Assembly (NCBI RefSeq): GCF_042186555.1
Contig: NC_133333.1
Location: forward strand, 221,590,757-221,654,756
Source: Aquarana catesbeiana
Taxonomy: Eukaryota; Chordata; Amphibia; Anura; Ranidae
Length of the DNA: 64,000 bases
Direction: 5' to 3'
How positions within the stretch are numbered: the first letter of the stretch is position 1; each line of letters opens with the position of its first letter. The notes under the pieces were generated by a model, which saw nothing but the letters and a program-made list of their open reading frames with translations, ran no database searches and was not told the DNA's origin. The translations under genes were made by a program, and so were the position numbers. Below are positions 36,147-47,107 of the stretch, in pieces.

Positions 36147-36215
36147 CACTGATGTGAATGAGAAGGCCTGGCTCGCAGTCTCCTTTAAAATTCATCCCAA
36201 AGGTGTTCTATTGGG

Positions 36216-36780
36216 TTGAGGTCAAGGCCAGTCAAGTTCCTCCACCCCAAACTCGCTCATCCATGTCTTTATGGACTTTGCTTTGTGCACTGGTCCAAAT
36301 CATTTGGTGGAAGGGGGATTAAGGTGTGGGGTTGTTCTTCAGGAGTTGGGCTTGGCCCCTTAGTTCCAGTGAAGGGAACTCTTACGACGTCAACATACCA
36401 AGACATTTTGTACAATGTCATGTTCCCAACTTTGTGGGAACAGTTTGGGGATGGCCCCTTCCTGTTCCAACATGACTGCGTACCAGTGCACAAAGAAAGG
36501 TCCATAAAGACATGGATGAGCAAGTTTGGGGTGGAGGAACTTGACCGGCCTGCATAGAGTCCTGACCTCAACCCGATAGAACACCTTTGGGATGAAATAG
36601 AGTGAAGACTGCGAGCCAGGCCCTTTCGTTAAATATTAATGCCTGACCTCACAAGTGTGCTTCTGGAAGAATGATCAAACATTTCTATAGATACACTCCT
36701 AAACCTTGTGGACGGCCTTCCCAGAAGAGTTGAAGCTGTTATAGCTGCAAAGGGTGGGCCAACTCAATATTGAGCCCTAC
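36216..36780 (+). pseudogene. Tc1-like transposase, C-terminal remnant
   Basis: Encodes VHWSKSFGG-type text, LFQHDCVPVHK (second catalytic Asp) and SPDLNPIEHLW (third catalytic residue, Glu), typical of Tc1/mariner DDE transposases. A stop splits it just before SPDLNP (36556), and the helix-turn-helix N-terminus is missing. Inactive. Confidence 0.85.
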
Positions 36781-36923
36781 GGACTAAGATTAGGATGCCA
36801 TTAATGTGCGTGTAAAGGCAGGCGTCACAATACTTCTGGTATTGTAGTGTACATTTATATACAGTGGTGGCAAAATTGTGGACACTTTTGCTAATTTTAA
36901 TGTTTTTCAATTTTGCAGGCTTA

Positions 36924-37132
36924 GGCTCCTTTCACACTAGCTGACTTCAAAGTTTTGATAAAACTCTAACACACTCTGGCATTGAAGTTGTGTCAAAGTA
37001 GTGCAGGAACCTTTTCTGAAGTCGCAGCAACTTCAGTAGTATCAATTGGAACAGCTCTCATGGCATTTCAGATGTCTTGCGACTTGGGGTCTCACAAGTA
37101 GGATCCTATGTCACACAAGTGTGAAAGGAGCC
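36924..37132. mobile_element. Harbinger-like MITE in the left arm, TTA TSD
   Basis: GGCTCCTTTCACACTAGC to gtgtgaaaggagcc, flanked by TTA (36921-36923, 37133-37135). The opposite arm of the outer transposon shows the sequence without this insertion. Confidence 0.85.
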
Positions 37133-37391
37133 TTATAGGAAATGTTATTTTGCACCAAATGTTATTTTATGCCAATTTAAAGAAAATTTAATGCTGAATT
37201 CAATAAAAGAACAGAATTCAAATATATGCAGTACAAAAAGTTATGCTTACTTTAGTCTAAAAAAGAAACAAAGTGTGAAGACCAGGGCTTTCCTGACACT
37301 TTTTCTTTACATGTAAAAATCAGCTTTTTTGGTAGACAATTACTTAGCATCCCCAAACATATTTATATATTATATATATATATATATCATA

Positions 37392-38149
37392 CACAGTATC
37401 TCACAAAAGTGAGTACACCCCTCACATTTTTGTAAATATTTCATTATATCTTTTCATGTGACAACACTGAAGAAATGACACTTTGCTACAATGTAAAGTA
37501 GTGAGTGTACAGCTTGTATAACAGTGTAAATTTGCTGTTCCCTCAAAATAACTCAACACACAGCCATTAATGTCTAAACCACTGGCAACAAAAGTTAGTA
37601 CACCCCTAAGTGAAAATGTCCAAATTGGGCTCAAGGTGTCAATATTTTGTGTGGCCATCAATATTTTCCAGCACTGCCTTAACCCTTTTGGGCATGGAGT
37701 TCACCAGAGCTTCCCAGGTTGCCACTGGAGTCCTCTTCCACTCCTCCATGATGATATCACAGAGCTGGTGCATGTTAGAGACCTTGCGCTCCTCCACCTT
37801 CCGTTTGAGGATGCCCCACAGACGCTCAATAGGGTTTAGGTCTGGAGACATGCTTGGCCAGTCCATTACCTTTACCCTTAGCTTCTTTAGCAAGGCAGTG
37901 GTCATCTTGGAGGTGTGTTTGGGGTCGTTGTCATGTTGGAATACTGCCCTGTGACCCAGTCTCCGAAGGAAGAGGATCATGCTCTGCTTCAGTATGTCAC
38001 AGTACATGTTGGCATCAATGGTTCCCTCAATGAACTGTAGCTCCCCAATGCCGGCAGCACTCATGCAGCCCCAGACCATGACACTCCCACCACCATGCTT
38101 GACTGTAGGCAAGACACACTTGTCTTTGTACTCCTCACCTGGATGCTGC
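37392..38149 (-). pseudogene. Tc1-like element with transposase fragment
   Basis: The end cacagtatctcacaaaagtg, with TA at 37390-37391, is a Tc1-like TIR. The minus-strand ORF (to about 37639) carries TVKHGGGSVMVWGC, FQHDNDPKHTS and MSPDLNPIERLWG, the middle and last catalytic blocks of a Tc1 DDE transposase, plus the C-terminus. The N-terminal part is cut at about 38149, where a cagtggcgtag hAT-like end begins. Confidence 0.85.
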
Positions 38150-38934
38150 CAGTGGCGTAGCGAGGGGGGGGCAGGGGAGGGTTGCCCTGGGCGCAAAATT
38201 TAGAGGGGCGCAGTGGCAGGCAGCAGGTTACCTGCAGCTCTTCTCCTGCGCTGTACAGTCTAGGAGACTGTGAGCTCTTCTGCTTCGCTATGAGGAAGAA
38301 GTTGCGGTGCAGTCCCGGGTTAGGCTCCAGCGGTGACACTGACACAGCAGTGAGTAAATGAACACTGAAGACCATCCATGATGATCCCAGGGATTGTGAC
38401 CATGCAGAGACTGGGGGGGAAGGAGGAGCGAAGGCGACTCACGAGGCCTCTTCTCCATTACAAGCCACTCCCCAGTCCCACACACAAGGTCCAGGATCCC
38501 GGCTCGTGCGACATACTGTCTGTCCACTTAGCCCACCCCACAGCCCGGACTTCCGACCACCGCCGCTTCTCCTGAGTCCTGCCTGTGCCTGTCAGTGTGC
38601 TGCTATGCTACCCCGGTGTTTCTCGACAGGACACCGGCACTCTGACCCTGCACCGACCACCTCAGGACTGGAGGAAGAGGCATCATCCACACAGACAGAA
38701 GCCCCTCCTCACCTGCAGCTGCACGGACATTGTGAGTACTCCTCTACAGAGGAAAGCTATGTACGGGATGATGGCAGCTGGAGGGGGGCTGGGGCTGAGC
38801 TCTGAACTGGAATCTGTGGGGAAGAGAGCTTTGTATTTGGGGGGGAGAGATGTACACAACCCTGCCAGCCACACACAACGCACCCCCCTCAACCCTGCAG
38901 GCCACACACAGTGCATCCCCCTCAACCCTGCACG

Positions 38935-39002
<68 letters not shown>

Positions 39003-39300
39003 TTATATATTTATTTATTTTTAGCAGAGGCCCTAGAGAAAACAATGGGGGGTTTTGCAATTTTTTATTTCACACATCATTTGTGCAGCGGTTTTTCGAA
39101 CGCAATTGTTTTGGGAAAAATACCCAATTTTTTGGTAAAATCTAAAAGATGGAGTTACGCCGAGTAAATGGATAACATAACATCCAATGGGACAGAGGTC
39201 CTGAAGAGGCACCGGCGGGCGCAGGACAACCCCTCCTGCTGCCTGTAAAAGCAGTCCAGTGGCTAATTATATATTTACCAAAAATTTGGTATTAAATTGT
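38150..39300. other. Mixed repeat sequence, partly hAT-like, with microsatellite
   Basis: Begins cagtggcgtagcgag, a hAT-like terminus without a detected partner. (CA)n(TA)n lies at 38937-39020. The block after 39020 is also repeat-like. No gene recognised despite a few ORFs. Confidence 0.35.
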
Positions 39301-39315
39301 GTTTGTGTGCATTAA

Positions 39316-39428
39316 GCCCTGGTTCACATTGGAGTGATTTGGCATGCAATTTGACATGTCAAATCGCATGCCAAATCGTCGATTTGGCGACACATGATTT
39401 CATTCCTGCTATCAGTGTGAACCTGGGC
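39316..39428. mobile_element. Short Harbinger-like MITE, TAA TSD
   Basis: GCCCTGGTTCACATTGGAG to gtgtgaacctgggc, TAA at 39313-39315 and 39429-39431; central palindrome around aaatcgcatgccaaatcg. Confidence 0.7.
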
Positions 39429-39431
39429 TAA

Positions 39432-40189
39432 AATTCATTAAAGGACAAGTTCACTTTTTTGAGAGAAAAAAATAAACAAATGCAATTTTTTTTTTGCTTG
39501 TAAAAAAATGTCCATTTATTAATTTTTTTAATTTATTTTGGAAGCTTGTAAGGCATTGCACCAGCCATGCAGGTCTCCAGTAGATCTGCCAATGTATCTG
39601 CTTGCCCATACATCCCATATGGGTAAGCAGATACAATCTGACAGGAAGCATGAATGAACAACCACGGCACCCCACAGCGCAGTGGTAGTTCATTGAAAAC
39701 TACAAGCTGACAGCCGCAAAGGCTGCAGGACCTTGTAGTTTTCCATGAACAGAGCTCTGTCAATCAGCAAAACAACTGGGTAGGCGGCACATTGCTCAGC
39801 CACGTTTTTTTTTTTAAATTGTGCCAGCTAGCGAGGAGAGAAAAGAACCCCGCTAGCTGTCACAGCGGGGATCAGGGAGGTGCGGGGGTCGGTCTGCTCA
39901 TCACATGTTACACCTTGAATATGGGTGTAGCATGTTACAAAAGGTGTACTTTTTTATCCAAAAAAATTGTGTTTGAAAAACTGCTGCACAAATACTGTGT
40001 GACATAAAACAATTGCGAAACCCACAATTTTTGTCTCTAGGGTAACAGATAAAAAAAAATCTATAATGTTTGGGGGTTCTAAGTACCGTATTTATCGGCG
40101 TATAACACGCGCCGGCGTATAACACGCACCCCAAGTTTAGGTGGGAATTTTAAGGAAAAAAAACTTTTAGGAGGGAAGTTTAAGGAAAA
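39432..40189. other. Repeat-like sequence inside the outer transposon
   Basis: Includes a tract beginning taccgtatttatcggcgtat at about 40085, which looks like a DNA transposon terminus. No gene. Confidence 0.35.
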
Positions 40190-40440
40190 AAACTTACATT
40201 AAAATGTTAAGAAAGGCCTGGTCTTCACACTTGTGTTTCGTTCTGTAGACTAAAGTAAGCATAACTCTTTGTGTAATGCATATATTTGAATTCTGTTTTT
40301 GTTTTGAATTTAGCATTAAATTGCCTTTAAACAGATATATAAACATTTGCATTTGGTGCAAAATAAAACTTCCTATCAGCCAGCAAATTTGCAAAACATT
40401 ACAATTTCCAAAAGTATCCACAATGTTTGCCACCACTGTA

Positions 40441-41331
40441 TATATGAGTTCTTTGGGATATCAGCAAACATGCTCCCTTTAATGTGTCGTCGTCCCCCTG
40501 TCCTTACTCTCCACCATTGTCAAGGTTTTGGGAAGGTTGCAGGAGCTTACACAAGCTTCACTTTCATCCTATGAGGTCAGATGAAAAGGTGCACAGATAG
40601 AAGCAGGCTTCTGATGAATTCACCTTCATAAACCACTCAAGAAAAAACAGCAAGGTCATTAAAATTGGAAATGCAGGGATTGGGGTGCCATATCCATAGC
40701 AAATCTTACTGGTGCCAGACTGGTACATGGGGGTTCTCTTAGGTTTCTGTGGATATTTGAACAGTGTTCTAAATTTAAATGTTCTTGTTGTCAGTGGCAT
40801 GTACAAAAAAGTGGCATCCACCCCAATCTGTGACTGGTCTTTGCAGCAAGATGCACATGGAAGGGCAATGCACATCACAGACAAAAGATTTCCTAGCACA
40901 CTTACCAACCAGCCTGCAAAACAACCGAATTGGCCCTTTCTAACAGTTTACATTTATATTTGCAAATACGTGCAAACATAACCCCCGTAAACAGCAGTGC
41001 CCACGCCAAGGGACCTCTGTATATACTGTGGTTCTAATTGTAAATGTCCAGAGCCTCCATAGTAGGAGCACATCTATCAATGGATAGGTTAAGGGCAGGC
41101 ATGCCTGGAGGGAGCCCATACCTCCTTAAAGGCACAGGGATACATGTGACGTCCAGCAAGGGCACGATTGCAGGGAAGGCATCCAGTACGTTCCCTGCAC
41201 CCAATTTTAGCACACTTTCCATACATCCTTTGCTGCTTACACTGTTTTATTGAACAAAACCCAACAATGACACTCTGGTATAATGGTGTCGCTTTTAGTA
41301 GTGGAATAATAATTAGTCAACTATGTTCATG
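40441..41331. other. No gene or repeat recognised
   Basis: Intronic. Confidence 0.4.
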
Positions 41332-42221
41332 TTAACTACTTGCCGCCCGTATAACTGACTTTTACGGCGGCAAGGCGGCACTACTGTGCCAGATCACGTA
41401 CCTAGTACGTGATCTGACACTTCCCAGTCTGCGGCGGGCATGCGTGCCGCCGCTGGCCTGCTCCCACTGTGCTTATACACAACCGGAGCTGATCTGCGGG
41501 TACTGCAGACACAGCACACGCCGATCATCCAGCACAGAGGCAGAATGGCAGTCTACAAAGTAAACAAAGCAGATCACCATTCTCTCAGTAGGGAAGGCAT
41601 GAATCCATGCCTTCCCATAGTAAAAGCACCTCCCACACGACACTAAAACACTGGCTTGGCACACAGTTAACCCTTTGATCGCCCCTGATGTTTAACCCCT
41701 TCCCAGCCAGTGTCATTAGTACAGCGGCCATGCATATTTTTAGCACTGATCACTGTATTAGTGTCCCCAAAAAGTGTCAGTTCGTGTCTGACTGTCCGCC
41801 ACAATATTGCAGGCCCGCTAGAAGTCGCTTATCACTGCCATTGCTAGAAAAACAAAAATATCCCATAGTTTCTACACGCTATAACTTTTGCGCAAACCAA
41901 TCAATGTATGCTTATTGGCAATTTTTTTACAAGAAATTGAAGAAACTATATTTTTTTTTCGATTTTTTTTTTTTTTTTTTTTTATTGGATGTGTTTTATA
42001 GCAGAAAGTTAAAATGCTTGTTTTTTTTTTTTTTTAAATTGACGCCACCAAAGACAGCTCTATTTGTGGGGAAAGAAGGACATATATTTGATGTGGTTAC
42101 AGCGTCGCATGACTCTGCGACGCTGTTGAGAGGAATTGTCAGTTAAAGTAATGCAGTGCCGTATAGCAAATAATGGCCTGGTCATGAAGGGGGGTAAATC
42201 ATCTGGAGGTCAAGTGGTTAA
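41332..42221. mobile_element. TTAA element, family R2
   Basis: TTAACTACTTGCCGCCCG to ggtcaagtggttaa. Interior blocks gcgcaaaccaatcaatgtat and cgcatgactctgcgac match 14611-15514. Confidence 0.78.
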
Positions 42222-42474
42222 TAAGAGAAATCAACACATTCATATTAACAACTGGTCCTTGCCGTTTTTGGCAAAAAGTACAATTACTACGTACAGTGAG
42301 GATTTACACCTGACTGGCTAACACCATCTCTTAGGAAATAAATACAAACTTGCATAGCATTGAGATGTCCGGAGTGTTGATCTCTGGTAAGTCATCCACT
42401 CATTCAGTCAACAAAAGCCCCGTTTACACTGTCATTACACATATTCTGTGACCAGCACACCAAATTCCTCAAAC

Positions 42475-42705
42475 TAAAATATTCTGTCCACGCATGCTCG
42501 GAATCAAGCAGAAGAGCCGCACTGGCTATTGAACTTCATTTTTCTCGGCTCGTCGTACGTGTTGTACGTCACCGCGTTCTTGACATTCGGAATTTCCGAC
42601 AACATTTGTGTGACCGTGTGTATACAAGACAAGTTTGAGCCAACATCCGTCGGAAAAAAAATCTACAGTTTGGTTGTCGGAAATTCTGATCGTGTGTACG
42701 CAGCA
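42475..42705. mobile_element. Harbinger-like MITE (copy H3), left-truncated
   Basis: Right half of the family (caccgcgttcttgacattcg ... cgtgtgtacgcagca) followed by TAA at 42706-42708. No left terminus. Confidence 0.7.
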
Positions 42706-42964
42706 TAATAGTTGAAAAGATTGGTGAATGCTGGACGCACTCTGGGGTCTGGTTAGTGCATCAGAGAAATATATACCGCGTGTATATATAAAGGTGTGGA
42801 TAAAAGTTCTGAGAGTAAGAAAGTCAATGTTTGGAAACAGTGTTCAGGGGGGTGAACCCCTTTAAATGAGTGTCTGGTGTAATTCCTGCAGATGGTGACG
42901 AGGCTGCTTCAGGCACGGGCTGGGGACCCGAGTACTGGAGAGGTTGCAAGGAAGAGCAAAAAAG

Positions 42965-43630
42965 AGAAGCGCCAGGCCAGTCCTAGTGCAGCATTATTTT
43001 ATTATAAAAATATATATAAGTTGTTTCCAATAAACAATGCACTTACCTACGCACATGCTCAGCAGGTGAAAGCTTGTCATGTCCAACAAGGGACAACACA
43101 GGCTCTTGAATCCCTGTGATGTGTAATCCACAAGCGCCATAATGCCGCGTACACACGATCGCACATTCCGACAACGAAATCCTGTGATTTATTTCCGACG
43201 GATGTTGGCTCAAACTTGTCTTGCATACACACGGTCACACAAATGTTGTCGGAAATTCCGATCGCCAAGAACACGGTGACGTACAACACGTACGACGAGC
43301 CAAGAAAAATGAAGTTCAATAGCCAGTGCGTCTCTTCTGCTTGATTTCGAGCATGCGTGGAATTTTGTGCGTTGGAATTAACCAGCTCTCAAATTTTTGT
43401 TGTCGGAAACTCCCACAAAAAATGTCCGATGGAGCCTACATACTGTTGGAATTTCCGACAACAAACTCCCATCGAACATTTGTTGTCGGAATGTCCGATC
43501 GTGTGTACGCGGCATTAGACAGCGGGACACTGTAGCCTCCTACTGAGCACTATGAAAGTGCATCTTTTACTGGAAACAATTTATATATATATTTTTATAA
43601 TAAAATAATGCTGCACTAGGACTGGCCTGT
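42965..43630. mobile_element. Foldback element split by a MITE
   Basis: The left arm (about 42969-43027) ggccagtcctagtgcagcat plus tattttattataaaaatata is the complement of the right arm (about 43570-43628). The general layout resembles the hammerhead foldback elements, but no core motif was seen. The interior is occupied by copy H4. Confidence 0.65.
43143..43514. mobile_element. Harbinger-like MITE (copy H4)
   Basis: TGCCGCGTACACACGATCG to cgatcgtgtgtacgcggca. Flanks TAA (43140-43142) and TTA (43515-43517), a TWA target with one difference. Confidence 0.82.
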
Positions 43631-44801
43631 CACTTGTCTTTTTTTCCCCCTTCCTTCCAACCTGTATATGTAGTAAAGCATGCTTGTTATACTCACTGTG
43701 GACTTCTCTGATCCTCCCCTTCTTCCACAGTCCCCAATCCATCTTGTAATAATACAGAGCTTAGGGGGCACTCTGCACATGCTCAGTTTGGTGTGTATTG
43801 CTAGAGAGGTGTTTTTTTGTTTTCTTTTTTTGGGAGGGTGAATGTGATCAGCACAGGGACAATCAGCACTGTCCAGACAGAGGGTCAGGGGTTCAGCAGC
43901 CTCATAGGACAGTTAGAGAAGAATGAAAACTCCTACAAACTTTAACCAGTGCTCAGCCAGACACTGATAGAAGTAAAAAGACTGTTATATACTGCTGATG
44001 ATTACCAGTTTATATTTACTAAAATAATTACATTTCCATGTTCTGTGTACTTTGGGAGATGAGATATAGTGAATGCAGGGTCCTGGGTTTAGTAACACAT
44101 TCATTCAAGCAGTGCTGAAATGGTGAAAAGTAAACCAATTGATTTGGTTGGTCAGTTGTGTTTTTTTTTCAGCAAACTACATCTAAAATCCATAATAACC
44201 ATAAGGAAAAAACTAAATAGTTTTGGCATTTTATAAATAGACCCCTACAGGCTCCCAGTGATGATAAATGGATGACATTAATAGACAGAGCAGAGAATAA
44301 ACTCAAGATGGACATCCAATGATATCAGAGAATAAATTGATGATGTTTGGGATGGAGCTGTGTGATTGGCTGCAGAGTGTGAAAGGATCCCTCCCCCTTG
44401 GAGTTACAGGTCACCATACTTATTATTGCATGAAGTAAAGTGCAGTAACCAAACCAAACCAAAGTGACCAAACATGACCCTTCTCTTCAAAAGACTGAAA
44501 TTGGATTGCTTGCAACGAGTTACTGTGATCTGGTCATGTGTAGTGGCAGTGCCTACTGTTGGGTAGATGGTCCTTGTGTTTGTATGAACCTCCTAGCAGG
44601 ATGTCATTTAGCTGACAAGGGTCTCCGTCTGGCCGACCACTCCCCGTGCACTCCATACTAACATGCAAACGTGTGCTCAGATGGGATGAAGTGTCTTGCA
44701 GAGGCTGTCCAACTCCCAGATTGCCTTGGCAGTGATGTGGTGACAGTGAAGGGGCAGATTGCTCCCACTATGGCTCTGACCACTCTCTTCTCCCCCTCCA
44801 G
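43631..44801. other. No gene or repeat recognised before the 44802 exon
   Basis: Intronic; a run of T/C before 44801 is the exon acceptor tract. Confidence 0.4.
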
Positions 44802-44905
44802 GCTTGGGTTAGCTGCTGTACCTGAGAGGTCTGAAGTCATAGATGACCGCATCCATAAGCCCAAAAAATCTAGCAAGGGCAGATCAAAATCCAGGAAGCA
44901 CTCTG
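44802..44905 (+). CDS. IGSF9B: IGSF9B exon: basic C-terminal segment (long isoform)
   Basis: The acceptor follows a pyrimidine tract (ctcttctccccctccag, AG at 44800-44801) and the donor gtaaga starts at 44906. One base completes Gly from the previous exon, then LGLAAVPERSEVIDDR and a lysine/arginine/serine-rich run KPKKSSKGRSKSRKHS. 104 nt, phase 2 in and phase 1 out, matching both neighbours exactly. The upstream intron is 15.6 kb; a further small exon inside it cannot be excluded. Confidence 0.88.
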
Positions 44906-44976
44906 GTAAGAACTGCTGAATTCGGTGCTGTCTGTATAATTTACTGCACATAAAGAACATTGTTACTTGTAGCAAC

Positions 44977-45118
44977 GGGTCTTCTTCTGCTCCCTCTATC
45001 TACACTATATTTCCAAAAGCATTGCGTGTCTTCTTCTGCTCCCTCTATCTACACTATATTTCCAAAAGCATTGCGTGTCTTCTTCTGCTCCCTCTATCTA
45101 CACTATATTGCCAAAAGT
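44977..45118 (+). repeat. 49-bp tandem triplication including a Tc1 terminus
   Basis: cttcttctgctccctctatc then tacactatatttccaaaagc attgcgtgt occurs three times. The third copy runs into the real Tc1-like element at 45101. It begins about 70 bp after a splice donor. Confidence 0.9.
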
Positions 45119-45169
45119 ATTGGGACACCTGCTTTTACACGCATGAACTTTAATGGCATCCCAGTCTTA

Positions 45170-45548
45170 TGGGGCGTACACACAGTCGGACTTTTCGGCT
45201 ACAAAAGTCCGACGGACCAAATCCAGCGGACAATCCGATCGTGTGTGTGCTTCCCCGGACTTTCAGCGGACTTTTCCAGTCGCAAATCTGACGGACTTTA
45301 GATTTGGAACTTGCTTCAAATCTTTACGTCGTAACTCCGCCGGACCCAGAAATCCGCTCGTCTGTATGCTAGTAAATGACGCTAGGGCAGCTATTGGCTA
45401 CTGGCTATCAACTTCCTTATTTTAGTCTGGTGTACGTCATCACGTACGAATGTGTAGGCAAGTCCGGTCGTTAGAAAGTCCGTCGAAAGTCTGTCGGACA
45501 GGCTGTCGGACTTTTGTAGCCAAAAAGTCCGACCACGTGTACGCCCCA
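45170..45548. mobile_element. Harbinger-like MITE (copy H5), TTA TSD
   Basis: TGGGGCGTACACACAGTCGG to cgtgtacgcccca, TTA at 45167-45169 and 45549-45551. Confidence 0.85.
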
Positions 45549-45551
45549 TTA

Positions 45552-45957
45552 AGACCCGTACACACGGTCAGAAAATCTGAAGATGATCTTCGTCCGATGA
45601 TCTGCTGATTTTCTGATCGTTACTATGCTGCTTTTGACAGCCGATTACGAATTTTTGGCAGACAAAAACTGGATGTGCAGGCTTGAAAATTTTTGTCTGA
45701 TGTGACCACAATGTCTGATTTTCTTTTCATTAGTACGGTTTTCTGACGAAAAAAAATCTGAAGAGCAAGACTAGGCATGCTCAGAAATGAAAAAACACAT
45801 ACAAAACAATTCGACACATTACGTCACTTCTGACGTTGAATTCTGTCCTTAGAAAATGTTATGATGGTGAGTACCCCCTTCACCTCCGATTTGAGACTAG
45901 CATCAAACTAAAAATTGACGAAAATTCGTCCAGTAATCTGACCGTGTGTACAAGGCT
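45552..45957. mobile_element. Second Harbinger-like MITE, TTA TSD
   Basis: AGACCCGTACACACGGTCAG to ctgaccgtgtgtacaaggct, TTA at 45549-45551 and 45958-45960. A related but distinct subfamily (H6) with tgatcttcgtccgatgatct inside. Confidence 0.82.
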
Positions 45958-46185
45958 TTAGTCCGTAGGGTTCAGTATTGAGTTGGCCCACCCTTTGCAG
46001 CTATAACAGCTTTGACTCTTCTAGGAAAGCTGTCCACAACGTTTAGGAGTGTTTATGGGAATGTTTGACCATTCTTCCAGAAGCACATTTGTGAGGTCAG
46101 GCACTGATGTTGGACAAGAAGGTCTGGCTCGTAGTCTCCACTCTAATTCATCCCAAATGTGTTCTAGCGGGTTGAGGTCAGGACT

Positions 46186-46691
46186 ATGTGCAGGTCAGTC
46201 AAGTTCCTCCACCCCAAACTTGCTCATCCATGTCTTTATGGAACTTGCTTTGTGCACTGGTCCAAATCATTTGGTGGAGGGGGGATTATGGTGTGGGGTT
46301 GTGTTGCAGGGGTTGGGCTTGGCCCCTTAGTTCCAGTGAAGAGAACTCTTAAGGCGTCAGCATACCAAGACATTTTTGACGATTTCATGCTCTCAATTTG
46401 TGGGAACAGTTTGGGGATGGCCCCTTCCTGTTCCAACATGACTGCGTACCAGTGCACAAAGCAAGGTCCATAAAGACATGGATGAGCGAGTTTGGGGTGG
46501 AGGATCTTTACTGGCCTGCACAACCCTGTCCTGACCTCAACCTCATAGAACATCTTGTGCCTGACCTCATAAATACGCTTCTGGAAGAATGGACAAACTT
46601 TCCCATAGACACACTCCTAAACCTTGTGGACAGCCTTCCCAGAAAAGTTGAAGCTGTTATAGCTGCAGATGGTGGGCCAACTCAATATTAA
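46186..46691 (+). pseudogene. Tc1-like transposase, C-terminal remnant
   Basis: Carries FQHDCVPVHK, WMSEFGVEDL, PDLNLIEHL (Pro of the usual NPIE changed to Leu) and the C-terminal tail VEAVIAADGGPTQY before a stop. About 60 bases seen in the 36216 copy are deleted after IEHL. N-terminal domain absent. Confidence 0.82.
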
Positions 46692-46892
46692 ACGTAAGAC
46701 TAAGACTGGGATGCCATTAAAGTTCATGTGCGTGTAAAGGCAGCTGTCGCAATACTTTTGGCAATGTAGTCTTTTTCAGGTCCCTTTCTGATCATCATGT
46801 GATATAGTCTGCCACCTCTTATCTCCTCTTTCTCCATTACGTAGTTTAGAAATGAGTCAGTGTATTAATGTGCATTGTCTTCTCTCCACCAG

Positions 46893-47107
46893 ATGGATCC
46901 ACCTCGCAGGTCTACCAGCCGGCCACAGCCATGTATACTGACACTCGCTGCATTCGTAGGAAGAAGCGTCCATCTCGACAAGACCCCCTGTCTCGCCTGT
47001 CCGCTCTGAGGGATGAGCTTTGCCACCGTTCGCTGTCTGACGACCGGGCTGCCATACTGACCAGCACCGAGCCTGACGATTCCAGCGGCCATGCCACCCT
47101 TCTGTGA
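46893..47107 (+). CDS. IGSF9B: IGSF9B terminal coding exon with PDZ-ligand end
   Basis: The acceptor cttctctccaccag ends at 46892. After two completing bases it reads DGSTSQVYQPATAMYTD, then CIRRKKRPSRQDPL, LSALRDELCHRSLSDD and a final SSGHATLL before TGA at 47105-47107. The ALRDEL segment and the ATLL end match the C-terminal end of IGSF9-family long isoforms, where the last residues bind a PDZ domain of a MAGI/S-SCAM-type scaffold (family knowledge). It lies about 120 bp after a Tc1-like element that fills most of the preceding intron. Confidence 0.93.

Larger units (their letters stand above)
35494..36849 (+). mobile_element. Tc1-like element with TA target and an insertion
   Basis: TIRs start CACTGTGTTACCAAAAGTAT and end atacttctggtattgtagtg, flanked by TA (35492-35493, 36850-36851). 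The retroelement at 35721-36146 is nested inside it. The interior encodes the transposase remnant below. Same family and orientation as 45101-46770. Confidence 0.85.
36862..40438. mobile_element. 3.6-kb DNA transposon with long inverted arms, heavily nested
   Basis: TA-flanked ends CAGTGGTGGCAAAATTGTGG (36862) and gtttgccaccactg (40438). The inverted arms continue for about 250 bp (36862-37326 minus one insertion; 40190-40438), including attcaaatatatgcagtaca and gtgaagaccagggctttcc. Inside are at least a MITE, a Tc1-like transposase, a microsatellite and a second MITE. No transposase of its own was recognised. Confidence 0.8.
45101..46770 (+). mobile_element. Tc1-like element with two MITEs nested side by side
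   Basis: Left end CACTATATTGCCAAAAGTAT after TA (45099-45100); right end near gcaatgtagt at 46770. The body matches 35494-36849. Between 45167 and 45960 two MITEs interrupt it; joining the flanks restores the sequence seen at the other copy. Confidence 0.82.

Noticed and set aside
38378..38960. Candidate exons in ORFs of 65-99 aa around 38.4-38.9 kb
   Set aside because: Lie inside nested repeats between the arms of a transposon and show no known protein motif.
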